A stretch of DNA of 64,000 nt from Quillaja saponaria (lineage: Eukaryota > Streptophyta > Magnoliopsida > Fabales > Quillajaceae): the NCBI GenBank assembly GCA_029379385.1, contig CM055607.1, positions 17,670,001 to 17,734,000 of the forward strand, in the 5' to 3' direction. Within the stretch, counting starts at the first letter, position 1, and each line of letters starts with the position of its first letter. The notes beneath the pieces were generated by a model. It ran no database searches. It saw only the letters and a program-made list of their open reading frames with translations, and was not told the DNA's origin. A program made the translations under genes and the position numbers. This document shows, piece after piece, positions 24,276 through 36,229 of the stretch.

Positions 24276-24281
24276 AATAAA
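24276..24281 (+). terminator. Candidate polyadenylation signal of the NAC gene
   Basis: AATAAA lies 43 bases after the NAC stop codon. Plant signals are loose, so this is only a plausible near-upstream element. Confidence 0.35.
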
Positions 24282-24843
24282 AGACAAACAATAGTATCAC
24301 CTGTAAAAATAGGGGCTAAGCTGACAATGAAGTTTAAAGTGTTTGTCATACCAGATATAACTTATATATAATGGAATAATTAGGATTTGTATTTGTATTG
24401 AGCTTTCATTTTATTTATGTTAAAATAGAAGTTATAATTATAATTTTATTAGCATTTTAAAAATTACATTATTTAGGGTTTTATTTTCAGTTTTGGCCTA
24501 TGATTTGAGAGTTGCCTATTTATATATTTATATCTGGAAAAATCTTAATATATACCAATGTAAGTGGACGTTAATAATATGATTTTTTTTAAGTACACAA
24601 AAAAACCATCTATTTTTTTACATTAAACTTCAAAGACATATCTATAATCCAACTTAAGAAAGTCACAAACTCAATAATTTCATTCCCAATACAACTCTCC
24701 CTCTCTCTTTCTCTGCTTCTCTCTGTCTCACCTCAAACCAGACTCTCCTTCACCATTTTCTGCCCCTACATCTCTCTGCGTCCCTCCCCTTGTTCCCCAT
24801 TCTTCTGACTTTTAAGCTTTACAAAAGTACAATCCAAAATGGC

Positions 24844-25258
24844 TGTCAAGTCAATATTGGAAATTAATCATGAAAATATCTAGTTCAATGCATCAGTTCA
24901 TTCTTGTACGAGTTCATTTTAAGTCTTGATGTCGTCAGTTCATTCTTGTACTAGTTCATTTAATCATGAAAATATCTAGTTCAATGCGTCAGTTCATTCT
25001 TGTACTAGTTCATTTAAGTCTTGATGTACTTGTAGATTCATGCACTGCATGAATTACAAGTGATCTAGAGGAGTCCTAGACTACTATAAAGGGAGGTTTG
25101 TAGAAGGCAAGATCAATCAGAAAAATAGAAGCCTATCCCTATCAATAAAATATAGAATTCAGATTTTCTTCTCTGGTGTTCTCTTCCCAAGTCCCATTAA
25201 TTACCTTCCCGCTGCTTATATCCAACCGTCAGTCAGTACAGTTTCAGTAACTATAACA
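24844..25258 (+). mobile_element. Probable LTR (solo or truncated) with internal tandem duplication
   Basis: The stretch has LTR-like organisation: a TATAAAGGGAGG box at about 25086, an AATAAAATATAG signal about 60 bases later, and an end near CAGTAACTATAACA. Upstream, a ~93-bp unit starting aatcatgaaaatatctagtt occurs twice (from 24867 and from 24962), each with attcattcttgta-like words. No primer binding site, coding domain or second LTR is seen. Boundaries are approximate and no target duplication was found. Confidence 0.45.
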
Positions 25259-25836
25259 TATAGTTGGTTAGAGAGAATGACTGAATTGTAGTAGAGAGCC
25301 AATGTGCAAAGAATATTATGGTTTTTGAATCAATCTGAACGGTAAGTTTCAGATTTTTGATTCAATTGTGAGAATTGCATTATTAGTGTTGAGAATTTGT
25401 TGATTAATAATATTTACTTGACTAATTGAGTGAGTAAGAGAGGGAGGACTAAAGGAGTCATCTAACTAATCCAAAAAAAAAATCTTGAATTACTGTCTCA
25501 AATCCAAAAAATATGCTTCAAAATAAGCACATGAAATCAATTAATTTTTCCCGTGGGAGACTGGAAGAGGCGGAGAGAGAAACTATCTGCCCATGAAATT
25601 AATGTTTTTATGAATTTCCGAATTTAATTTTTAAAATAAAGTACTATAACACCCTCATTCTGAGTTACTTTACAGGATATTTATCCATTTGAAAGTGTTG
25701 CCATTGATAATTATTTACATTTACATTAGTATATGTTAGGATTTTTCTTAATATATTTTCGTTATGTACTTTTTCTTTCAATTTCCTTTTAAAGAATTGA
25801 AATAAAAATGATTAGTTTTGTCTCTAAATTATTTAA
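25259..25836. other. Gene-free spacer
   Basis: AT-rich; nothing identifiable between the LTR-like segment and the first CACTA terminus. Confidence 0.35.
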
Positions 25837-26200
25837 CACTACAAGAAACTTCATTACAACCAACAAACCAGAATTTATCGATAAGGAAAACTTATACCGT
25901 CAAATATACTAACAATTGAGGGAAAAAAAAAAAAAGTTCTTCTATTTATCAACAAACTTTTTAATGGTAACTTTACCGGTATTTTGGACACAATCAATTT
26001 TTTTTTAGCGCAAACCTTACAGACAAACTATGTGTCTAAGATTATCTATAGTTGTTTCTTAATGTTTACTGACAAACCAAAATTTGTCAATTGTTGTTTC
26101 TTAATATTTACTAACAAACTTTGGTTTGTCATTAATGTCTTCATTTCACTAAAAGCTAACTATCATAAAGTTAAACCATAGTTTGTCAGCTATCCTTTAA
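25837..26200 (+). mobile_element. CACTA-type transposon end (first copy)
   Basis: The terminal CACTACAAGAAA is at 25837-25848. It is followed by subterminal repeats in both orientations built on GACAAAC and TTTGTC words (for example at 26030-26130 and 26175). This combination is the signature of En/Spm (CACTA) ends. The opposite terminus TTTCTTGTAGTG is not found in this window, so it is a truncated end or part of a rearranged element. Confidence 0.55.
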
Positions 26201-26487
26201 CCCTAATTAAATCCCCCATTTCATTGCAACTCCTTCAAAACTGGCCCAGTCCAACTCTTCCAAATCCTAAGACCTTGCACTAACTATCGTCGCCGTCTCC
26301 TTCATTGCCCACTTTTTCGGATTTGTATACAAAAGTTCAATTTTGAAACCTCAGTTTTCACATGTTCCAAAAGCTTTTCCCCAATCTTCAATTTATTTGT
26401 TGATGTGTTCTTCTAATCCTATCCTTAACATTTTCAAACGCAAAAATAGAACCACAGTGGTTTCATGGTTTATGACTGGCATGAACA

Positions 26488-27000
26488 CACTACAAGAAAG
26501 AGCAGCATTTGCTGTGTCTGTCTTTAGATACTGCTTTTACAGATGCAGATAGCCATTTGCATCTTCTTCCAGACGCAAATATCCTAGAAGTAGATAATAC
26601 CTCGGATTGTATTATTTTGTGCCTGATGTCTACGTCTGCATATTCTAGGCGCAATAACAGTTGACAAAATATTGGCGTGTACACTGTAGACATAGAAAAT
26701 GCAAACTCAAATACTTGATGGTTATCTGTGTCTGTGTCTGTAATTAGATTAAAAAATCTAATTTTTTTTTAGTTTTATAGTTATTTAATTTTAATTTATA
26801 CCTGTAAATACTATTCCTAACATATTTTAATTTAAATCAAAATTTTACATAAATAAAATATTATTTTACAAAAAATCATCTTAACAATATTTAAAATATA
26901 TATTAAATATTACATCTACAAGTCATCATCTAAATCTTCTTCAGGTTCTCGACTCTTCTCATTAACAAGTTTCCCATTTAGCGAAGATTTCGCTTTGAAA
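26488..27000 (-). mobile_element. CACTA transposon 3' end with C-terminal transposase coding remnant
   Basis: A second CACTACAAGAAA is at 26488-26499, in the same orientation as the first. It is followed by subterminal GACGCAAAT/ATTTGCATC-type words in both directions up to about 26740. On the minus strand, 26997 down to 26916 reads as the end of a coding frame finishing EPEEDLDDDL-stop, an acidic tail of the kind that closes En/Spm-type transposase-related proteins. The end of coding sequence followed by a subterminal zone and terminus fits one truncated minus-strand element. Confidence 0.5.
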
Positions 27001-29650
27001 CTATAATTCGAGTATAAAATTTAATGAAATTTTATTTCTTTTCACAAGTTTTATATATTCTCACTATAATTTGAGTATTTTTAAAATCATAAAAAGACTT
27101 GTATTGACCATTTTATAAGTGAACCCTATTTTTTAAGCTTTCCCTATAAATTTCTAACTTGGGCATAGGTTTGCTTTGATTTTGCTAAGCCAATCTTTGA
27201 CTATAAAATTATAATTATTATTCACAAATTTTACATGGATTAAGTTTCATATATTGAATATATATATATATATATTGGTTAGAATTTGTTGAAAATAAAT
27301 TGTAAATTATTAAGTTGAAAAGTTTGGTTATGACTAATTTGCCTGTTTATTTATGTTTTTTTTTTCAACTCGTGAGAATTACTATTAATAAGTACTTATT
27401 ATCAATTTGGGAATTTTGGTTCGAATACTCTAAATGCGGCTTCATTTGTTTCGGTAAACTTGTTAGTGAGAGAGTTTTGTAGAACTGACATTCCTATTTG
27501 ACATTTGATTTGATATATTCTCACTTCCAATTTGATGTAGAAATTACAATGTGATATCGTATTATCATTTTTGTCCACGTAGGCTCTTTGGAAACTCCGC
27601 GTGATTGTTGACTTGAGTACCCATTGTCCTAATCTTGAAATTGAGATTTCTCGTGTAGAAAGCAGATGGTGCCTTGTGTAGCAAGTTTTAAACTTTCCAA
27701 ATTTACCTTCATTCATCATTACATTAATAACTACAAGTACATATATAGAGATATTAGTGTTCTGCCTGCATGCACAAACATACATATTATATGTATATAT
27801 TTATTTTATACCGCAAGAAAGTATGAAGGTAAGAGAGAAGGAGGATAAAGAGAATAAAGACTAGTTTTGATAAATATTAATGATTTTTGCAGAATTAGAA
27901 TAGGAATAAAATGCAAGTGAAATGAAATTATTATGACATTTTATAGTTTAGTAGTGTCGATAAGGAATAATAATTTTATTTTATTTATTTAATTTTTTAT
28001 GTAATATTTGGATATTAAATAATATCAAAATTATGCTAAAATAAAAAAAATGTCCCTCAATAGATAAAATAATAAAAATGTAACATAATTTATGAAATAA
28101 ATATTACTATTTTTTAATTAATATTTTTTTAAAATTATATTATTTATTATTAATTAATATTATTACTTATATTAATTTTATTATTTATTTATTTTTATTA
28201 ATATTTTAATTTATAATTACTTAACTAATTTATTTATAATTATATTATTTACTATGGTATGATGGGTATTTTTATCATTTGACTAAAATGAATTGATTTA
28301 TTATTTTTATATACAAATTTTTTATTTTTTTATTTTATATTATTTAATGTGATATGAAGAGTATTTTTGTCGTTTTATTATTTCAAATAATAAATATATT
28401 TTATATTATTAAGAGAATAGGAAAGTGGATACGTTATTGTTTAGTAGTTATTTTAAATAATAAAATGATCACTTTAAATTTTTTATTTCAATTTAAAAAG
28501 AGTTAGTGTGTGAGTGAGTAGTTATTTAAAAGTTTAACAAAATTAAAATTTCAAATAATAAAAATATTTAATTTATTTATATTATAAAGTAAGAAACTAT
28601 AAGGGTATTCTCTCTTTTATAATATTATATATAAAAATATAAAACCCTCCCACATTCTTAAGGGTAGAGGGCTTTATAATATTTATAAGTAAATAATTTT
28701 CTCCTCTTATCATCAATTAATTAATTTTTAAGTGTAAGACTCTAACATATAGATTTGCCTACCTGTTTTTAGTGGTTCACCAATCTCACTTACTACACCC
28801 ACTCCTCGAGCTCTACAAAAAGCCTTTACAATATTGAATTATAGGGCTCTTTAGTCTCCACCTGGGTCTTGCTCTCTTTTCAAAATGGATTTGAAAGTTA
28901 AGGCTTGTAAGAAGAAGATTACTTAGTAGCGTCTAAAAATCAATGCTTGATTAAATTAGGGTTGATAAAAAATTAATTCTTGGTCTTGAGCTATTTAATA
29001 ATTGTAGAAGTCGATCAGATGGTGTATGGGTTGATTTATGCGCTCATCAACCAACTCACTTTTTAATCTAATTAAAGACATGTCATTCACAACAAAACTA
29101 ATAAATTTATAAAATTTTACTCACCACAACCTTTTCCAAAAATATTCAAACCTTTGAATTAAAGCTAAATGGAATTTTTTGCATCATAGAATTGAGGCTA
29201 AATTGAATGTTTTGCACTGTTATACTGAATCATAATACTTCTCAGTAAGTGCGTTTCTGTAACTGTAAGCATTATATTTATTGAATACAGACATTTAATT
29301 TTGTACAAGATCCAAGCAACGTTTATCCACATTCCTTATAAGGACACGTAATGTCATGTCTCGAGACAAAAGAGCCTATTTACTTAAGAATTTTCCTTTT
29401 TTCTTACCCAAAAAAATAAAAATAAAAATAATAACAACAAAATAAAAGAAATTGAATACCCCAAATACAATTGATGAAATTTTTGTATTAGTCTTCTAAA
29501 TATTTTTCATCCAGATCTACAGGGCTCACACATAGGAGGCCATCGCACTTTTCCCGATATAGAAATTTAGTCAAAGGATGGGCCTATAATGCTATTCAAT
29601 CTCCACCCTTTCTACATGGGTGCGTTTTTGTTTGTGAAAGGAGGTTTCAG
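27001..29650. other. Gene-free AT-rich region
   Basis: It contains a TA microsatellite (27258-27274) and a very AT-rich block at 27990-28640. A 127-codon minus-strand open frame (27402-27785) shows no recognisable domain and no supporting context. 28620-28680 has a ccctcccac/ctt-agggtagaggg inverted word pair that could be a small element end. No gene is supported. Confidence 0.4.
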
Positions 29651-29984
29651 ACAACTCTCATACACCAGTGTCGTCAATCGAGTTATAACTAAAAAATGTA
29701 ACATACAACTTACAGGGCCACACATCAATGGAAGAGGAGAGCGGAGACAGACGGAATAATGAAGCAAACAGAATTTTCTGAACAGGAGTCAGGTTTGAAG
29801 TAAATACCAAATACAAGGGCATCAAATTACTTTTTTTATGGATATACATTATACAACTTTACAAAATGGGTAATATTCAACTTCGTTTCCCATGTATTGC
29901 CTCATAATTCTCACTTCTTTTCTTTTATATCCCAACTGGTTCAAATGATTAGAAGAATCTGAGAACTAGAATGTGTGATGTTTA
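29650..29984 (-). other. Probable 3' UTR of VPS55
   Basis: Non-coding sequence directly after the VPS55 stop, of more mixed composition than the neighbouring AT-rich spacer. The polyadenylation site is not evident. Confidence 0.35.
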
Positions 29985-32900
29985 TTACCAATCATCGTCG
30001 AGGCTAGCATGGTGGAAACATAATACAGTGCATACAAATATGAAGAAGGATACAAGATCGATCAACATAGCACCTGTCTCAATCATATGTGCATGCTTAA
30101 GGATAATAGGAACGGCAATACTTCCCACGGATGATGCTCCTGTCAAAAACTTGGCAGCATCTATCCAACTGCAATACATTTTTTTAAAGTAGAAAATAAG
30201 TTATTAGTAGGATAAACAACTACTAGAAAGGAAAATAGTAAACTGAGTTATGTGAACAGTATGTGTTTGTAATTATGTTGATACTTAATGGGGATGGTTA
30301 ATTATAAATATGGTCTTATATTGAATTTTCCTATCAGCTGCTCCAATCACTATCATGAGAGGTAGATCATGACCACTTGAGCCAAGGCCCTAATGTATGT
30401 ATATGCCAGTCCAACAGAATTTTTTTTTTTAAGAATATAAGATTATAAAATAATAATACAGAATATGGATATAAGAGTGCTAGTTTAATTAAAAAAGTGC
30501 TTTGCAAGGATAATGCGAATAAATATTTTCTGTGTTAATGTGAGATAGTTTAAGATTAGAAATACTGACCCCCCACCATCCCGGCTCATCAGAAACTGAG
30601 TGGAACCACCTCCAAAGAATAAACAGGGCATAGGCACCACCACGTACATGAGAGCTGCAAATGTCACAAAGCTGTCATCTTCGAACTTTTCAACATGACC
30701 AAATGACTAGCAGCCTACCAGTAAAGAAGTACCCTAACTCACCTGATAACATGGGCCACCAATTGTTGTATATCGCGCAAGCCTGCCACAGAGAAGCAGA
30801 CATCATAAGACTTCACACACATACAGCTAGCATGAATAAAAAAAGCCTAGGATCTCACTGTAGCATCCCATAGTCAATTTGGTGATATGACACTAATTTT
30901 AGCATTGATAAAGTATCAGAAAACACAAGGCTAAACGCAATTACAAACTAAGTAATGTTAACAGGCTGTTAGGAAGCCTGTAAATGATGTCCCACACAAA
31001 ATTAACACTGGACTTCAGGCAATAGAATACTGCTTGTGTCCAAACTTCCTTTGTCAGACACTTAATGATCACAAATTCTTCTCATACCCATAGAATAAGA
31101 GCATCAAGAGATCTAGCATAACAAATTAGTGTGAACTTATGAAGCACGGATAGGGATACACCAATTTCTTAAAAACAAGAATACAAGGCGTTAAGGATAC
31201 ATTTAATTAAATAATTTTAAATTATATTATATATATATAATTTATAACATAAAGTTGTAATTCATAATATAAAATTGTCTCAAAAGCACAAATTGAGCAA
31301 ATTCATCATGTAATAGTTGTCAAACAAGTACAATTCATAACTGGTCCAACAAACACAATTCATTACATTAAATTTTTCTCTAATTGAAATTAAAAGAAAG
31401 TCTAAAAAAAAGAAAAAAGAATCAAAGTCATTTATGCAACAATAATGGATTCAATGCATAACTCCATCATATATTCTCACAGATGTAAACTTTATAAAAG
31501 CTTATACCATAGTTACCAGGATCGCGGTATATTCTAGGACGTGGTACGAGAATGGGTACGGGATATGCTACCTAGCTAAAATCATGGTACGATAGGGATA
31601 AACTTAGTTGGTTCGCTATTTCGTAACATGGTATGCTTAAAGTACTTATTTGGCCACTTTATCATATTTTGGTGATGTACTTCACATTAAATTATACTAA
31701 ATAAATAGAATACATAATATTTAATTTATGATACAAGAAAGATAATAGCCTACTAATTATATAAATACATACATATATAAAAGAAATAAGTAATAATTGA
31801 TATAGACTAAAATTGTGATCATATTTTTCTATTTTCTAGGTGAAAACTCTTAAAATTTTGGGTCGTTAGTTTTAATGACCTAGATCACAAACAACAATGA
31901 TCTCAGTATACAAAAGAACCACAATCTCGGAACGAAATTCCGTAACGCAGAATACAGAGGGTCAAGAGATCCCAGTAACTATGGCTTATACAAAAACAAC
32001 ATAGGAAATAAACATAGACTAGAATATGAGGAGAATAACTTCATAAGCTAATATGGAATAAAGGAAACAAGAAACACTGCCCATCAATTCTCATAAACAT
32101 TAAAAGAGCCAACAACAGCAAGCTTTGGAGCAAACAACACATGGACTCTGGATAAGTTCTAACGAGAAGTCCATAACACACCATCTTCTAGACAAAGAGA
32201 AGGGGAAGGGAGAGAGAGAGATAAAAAGTGAAGGATTACTCGAGGGAAAGGAAGCTTTGAAGGCCTCAAGAGTGATTGTTATGAGTTAGACTGTCATAGG
32301 CTATGGTGAAGATGAATAACTAAGAACTTGGAAGCTTCGACAAGTAGCAAAGATGAACAATAGTTTGAAAATCAAAAGAAGCTTCGAACCTAGGAACGAC
32401 GAATCAAAAGCTACTTTAATGATGCCCTTCCAGTGAATCAACAATTGTGACTGGAGAACAACAGATAGAGAAAGATTAGGGTAGACCAGGAGACATATGC
32501 CTTCAAAATCCCAGGGTTTGAAGTTCATAACTTGTAGAGGGGAGGAACTCACGAAGAAAGGAAGGAAAAATGAACAAAACGTACCATTTTTGTGTTAGCC
32601 AAACATATGGGCGCCGTATCGAGTCAAGTTGAAGCCGTGTCCCGCCATATTCGAGCTGCGTCGGATTTAAAATAAAAAATAAAAAATAAAGTAATTATGG
32701 ATACGTATCCGATACATAACTCAGCGTATTAGGGACGTAGCCATGTTGGATACATACTCTACACGAATATGACCCCTAATCTGAAGTATTGGTGCTTCAG
32801 AGGTGTGAACATATGCCTATGGTGAGTAACCCATACAAAAACACCTAAGAAAACTGAAAAGAGAAACTTAATCTATACTTTATAAATAAATATGTTGAAT

Positions 32901-35222
32901 TACTACATTCAGTACAACAGCTCATTCTCAGGGAGGGGGAGGGGGAGGGGGGAGGGGGAGGGGGGAAGAAATGAGTACATATAACCTACAAATTATAATA
33001 TTTACATGATCATATACTAACTATATGTTTGAGTCAGATAAAAGAATATAAGAATCTGAATCGTCTTAAGTATGCAGACATATCTAGAAAGTACCAATTT
33101 CTAGTCAACATGATTGGAAATCCCTAAGACTTGAAACAATTTTTTAACCACCTCCCAAAATTTGTGAAGAAAGCTAACTAGCTCATAGTAAACCTTGTAG
33201 CTTCCTCGTTATTGATATCCAAAACTACTTCAAAACAATTTTGTAACACTTATAAGAAGACATCCATATAAGTTTCACTTGATTTTTTATGTTTTTTCAG
33301 TATGAAGCCACCTCTACACAACAAGAAGTGGTCATTATTAGAAGAACATACAACTTTGAAAAGTATCACACTTTCATAATTACTTGGTGACCAGTAACTC
33401 TAACATAAATCTATGTTGCCACAGATGAACTCTGCAAAGTAACAACAGGTCTTGAGTCTTGACCATGTCACAAAATTAACCCCCATTGAGTAGCCGTATC
33501 AAAACTTATAGAAGTGCAGGATCTAAGCAATTTATTCCTCTCCTTGACAAAGCTTCTAAGACAAAGCTTGAGAAATTACAGCCCTTGTACCTTTTCAATT
33601 GTCCAGTTAGGCGCTTCAATCCAACATCTGTTCAAGTTAGGCTTTGTTTGTTTTTTGCTTAAAATTATCTGATTGTAATTGATAATCAAATTATCAGATA
33701 TTTATGATTATAATCAAGTTTTAGATTATGTTATAAGTTGTGTATATTGTTAGGTAAGAAATATTTACAATTCGTGAAATAATTGATTAAAATTTTTGGA
33801 CGTGTTTGATAAACTAACTGTTTACTTAATTATTTTTTTATCACAATTAACAAAAAGGGTAAATAATGAATATATTCTATCTGATTTGATATTGTTTCTA
33901 TTTTGATAAAATTATAAGAAAGTATAATGCAATGGAAGTTGTTCTATAAATATTAAGATTAAATCAAAATCATAAACCACACTTTGACAATTTAAATAAA
34001 AACATAAAATATGAAAAGTTAGTGTTAAAAAATTAATATAAAGAGCATAGGTCTTTGGCTAAGTTTTAGGTAATGTACTAATGGTATTGAGGTGTTATTT
34101 GTGAAAATAATGAAGATAATATAGTCTTTTGCTTGGTCAAACTTGATTATAAATGAAAATCATTGCTTCTTTTTTTTTGTTAAATTTTAGAAAAATAATA
34201 TAATAATAAAAAAAAATAAAAAAAAATCTCTAACCAAACAATGAACATCTAAATTATTTAAGTGGTTGTGGACATCATGAGCATATCGGCCTGAAAATAT
34301 GATTAAACAATAATGGGTAGATTAAATAACGGAACGTTTTCTGGAGGGAAAGTCCAACTCCAGCAATTTTACTCTCACATACAAAACATATGCCTTAACC
34401 ACTGTTATTAGCTTAAACAAATGTTAGGCTGAAGTGCCTAGTTGAAGTATTTAAAAGGTACAAGGTATAGAAGAAAAGTCATGGGCGCTTAAAAAACAGA
34501 CCTACAGTTGAAGGGGTGTTCTCACATTTTAGCCAAACTATAAAATGCATATCGTTCAAACTAAACTAAACTACAACAACTTTGCATATATGAAGGCTTT
34601 TTTGATGGGAGCCTAATTGCTCTTGGTACAGAACACCAAATACAATATTGTAAGGAAGACAGGCTGAAAATATTGTTTCACAAGTTTGTTTACAAAATAA
34701 CATCAAAGTTCAGTTTAGAATTCAATGTGCATGTGAATAGTCCTTGTATGTGAAAATACTCAACTCTCATCTTATAGAAGGGAACATACATTGCTAAAAA
34801 TAGTTACCATACATCTCCTAACATATATTTTATTATATTAACACTATAATCAAAATTTCTAGAATAAGAAAAGAAACACTAATCCATAGTGTTTTAGGGG
34901 TAAGAAATAGTTGTTACAACCTAAAAGTAATATACATTTGTGGAATATACAAAACAAAATCACAAGGTCTTAATTTAGTTCAAAAATTTAGGACCCCACA
35001 AATTTAGCACCAGTTTCATATGAGGAGAGACATACCAGAATCTGTAGCAAAATGCTAGCTGAAAACATAAAAGCAAGTCCAGCAAGGCTGCAAATGCAAT
35101 AAAAAGAGATCAAATTAGAATCTTTAATTTTACTTTAGTTCCATGATAAAACAAACATCTGAGAGTACTTTAGTTTCAACTTACACTGTAAGGATAAGAA
35201 CCATTTTCCAATACCGGAACAT
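29985..35222 (-). CDS. VPS55: Vps55/LEPROT-family endosomal sorting membrane protein
   Basis: Five coding exons on the minus strand, 35222-35185, 35087-35036, 30782-30743, 30654-30570 and 30168-29985, have GT-AG borders and join in frame to 132 residues plus stop. This is the usual length of yeast Vps55 and animal LEPROT. Four hydrophobic segments are visible at about residues 7-35, 39-60, 79-100 and 104-124. Family landmarks are LQILACAIYNNWWPML (27-42), a VPMP turn (50-53), WIDAAKFLTGA (73-83) with PIILKHA (92-98), and the acidic-aromatic C-terminus DDDW. In yeast, Vps55 works with Vps68 in late endosome to vacuole transport; a similar endosomal role is inferred here. The start ATG at 35222 gives MFRYWKMVL; the next ATG at 35204 would remove six residues. 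The N-terminus is shorter than I remember for the main Arabidopsis homologue. Intron 2 (35035-30783) is 4.25 kb and carries a MITE. A non-coding first exon near 36.0-36.2 kb, spliced at about 35290, is likely but undefined. Confidence 0.88.
31240..31400. repeat. Short dispersed AT-rich repeats in VPS55 intron 2
   Basis: aattcataa and aattcat-acat words recur at intervals from 31231 to 31371. Nothing further can be said. Confidence 0.25.
31508..31983. mobile_element. hAT-type MITE with perfect 8-bp target-site duplication
   Basis: The element of 476 bases is bounded by identical 8-mers GCTTATAC at 31500-31507 and 31984-31991. Its ends are inverted: CATAGTTACCAGGATC on the left, and the reverse complement of the right end is CATAGTTACTGGGATC (14 of 16). 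An 8-bp duplication is the mark of hAT transposition. No transposase frame is present, so it is a non-autonomous MITE. It sits in intron 2 of VPS55; the target-site copies look intact, suggesting a fairly recent insertion. Confidence 0.8.
32931..32966. repeat. G-rich microsatellite (GGAGGG-type), potential G-quadruplex
   Basis: A run of G3-G6 blocks separated by single A residues spans about 36 bases. At least six G-runs occur on the plus strand, which is the template strand of VPS55 intron 2; the transcript would be C-rich here. Confidence 0.7.
33623..34251. mobile_element. Candidate MITE in VPS55 intron 2
   Basis: Flanks AACATCTG (33623-33630) and AACATCTA (34244-34251) match at 7 of 8 bases. 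Near the left end is GGCTTTGTTTG and the right end reads ccaaacaatg, roughly its inverse, a terminus style common in plant hAT MITEs. The interior is AT-rich with no coding potential. The left inverted repeat starts about nine bases inside the flank, so the boundary is not certain. Confidence 0.45.
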
Positions 35223-36229
35223 CAATGCAAAAAAAAATAAAAATGTTAGTATCAAAATAAAGTCAGCCCACGTAAAGCAAACAGTAATATCTAAAGAAGT
35301 AAAAAAATATAACATTGATTTTAAACTGGAACATGCATTTTCTTATAGTAATAAAATCACCAAGAAACAATACGAACCGTGATCTTACCCACTCACCTAT
35401 ACAAAATGAAAAAATGGGTTGAACAAATCATGTACTGTATCCCATTTGTATCAGACTTGCAACCAAAACCTATAGTATGTTTATGAATATTTTACGTTTA
35501 CATATTCCTAATCATTAAGTTAAGAACAACCCCAGATATAACTGTTACTAAAGAGCTAACCTTTGAAAACCACCAAGCAGTTAGCGGCATAGAATCTATT
35601 ATCATTAAATTAGGGATTTTCGCTAGTCCTCTTGAGATTTATTATTAAAATTTTCAATTCCTTTTCCAAGCAATACTTGGCACTTTAATCGCCTTGATTC
35701 CCTTTTGCCATATTAACAAAACAGAGGAATTGGTTTGCATAAACTACTGCGCCTTCATCAGAATGTTGAAAACCCAACGTTTTCCAAAGAAAGAGAAAAC
35801 TAGTTTAAACCCTAATCCAATTGTCAACAACCTTGCTTTTTATCAATGTCGATGATTGAGGATTTCATCCCAAACCCACAATTACTCCCACTAATAGCCA
35901 AGAAAGTATGTAAAGGTAATTTGAGTAGAAAATTTTCATATAATTTGGGGAAAATAACATGGTTAATGCACGAAATCTGATACATATATTAGATGTAAAT
36001 GTAAAATTCTTCATGAGCTAGATAAACCTGAAAACGGAAAACTGAAATCTGTACCATGGATTGTCATAGCCATATTTGAGGTTCAAGGAATGGAAGTTCT
36101 TCGATTCTGCCAAACGAAGAATTGCAGAGTACCGGCTCGATATCAATTTGCTGTGCTAACCTTTACTCTTTTTCGGTGGTTTTAGTTGTTGTCAATTTGA
36201 CTAATTTTTAGTGATGGATTCCGACGTCG

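Noticed and set aside
27402..27785. 127-codon open frame on the minus strand
   Set aside because: No recognisable domain, repetitive composition, no promoter or splice context, and it lies in a transposon-rich AT region. Chance frame most likely.
29971..30192. Plus-strand frame over the last VPS55 exon
   Set aside because: The minus strand carries the conserved Vps55 sequence with proper splice borders; the plus frame is its shadow.
31508..31983. Reading the MITE and the following 0.8 kb as an unannotated exon set
   Set aside because: The target duplication and inverted ends define a transposon, and no frame on either strand shows domain similarity.
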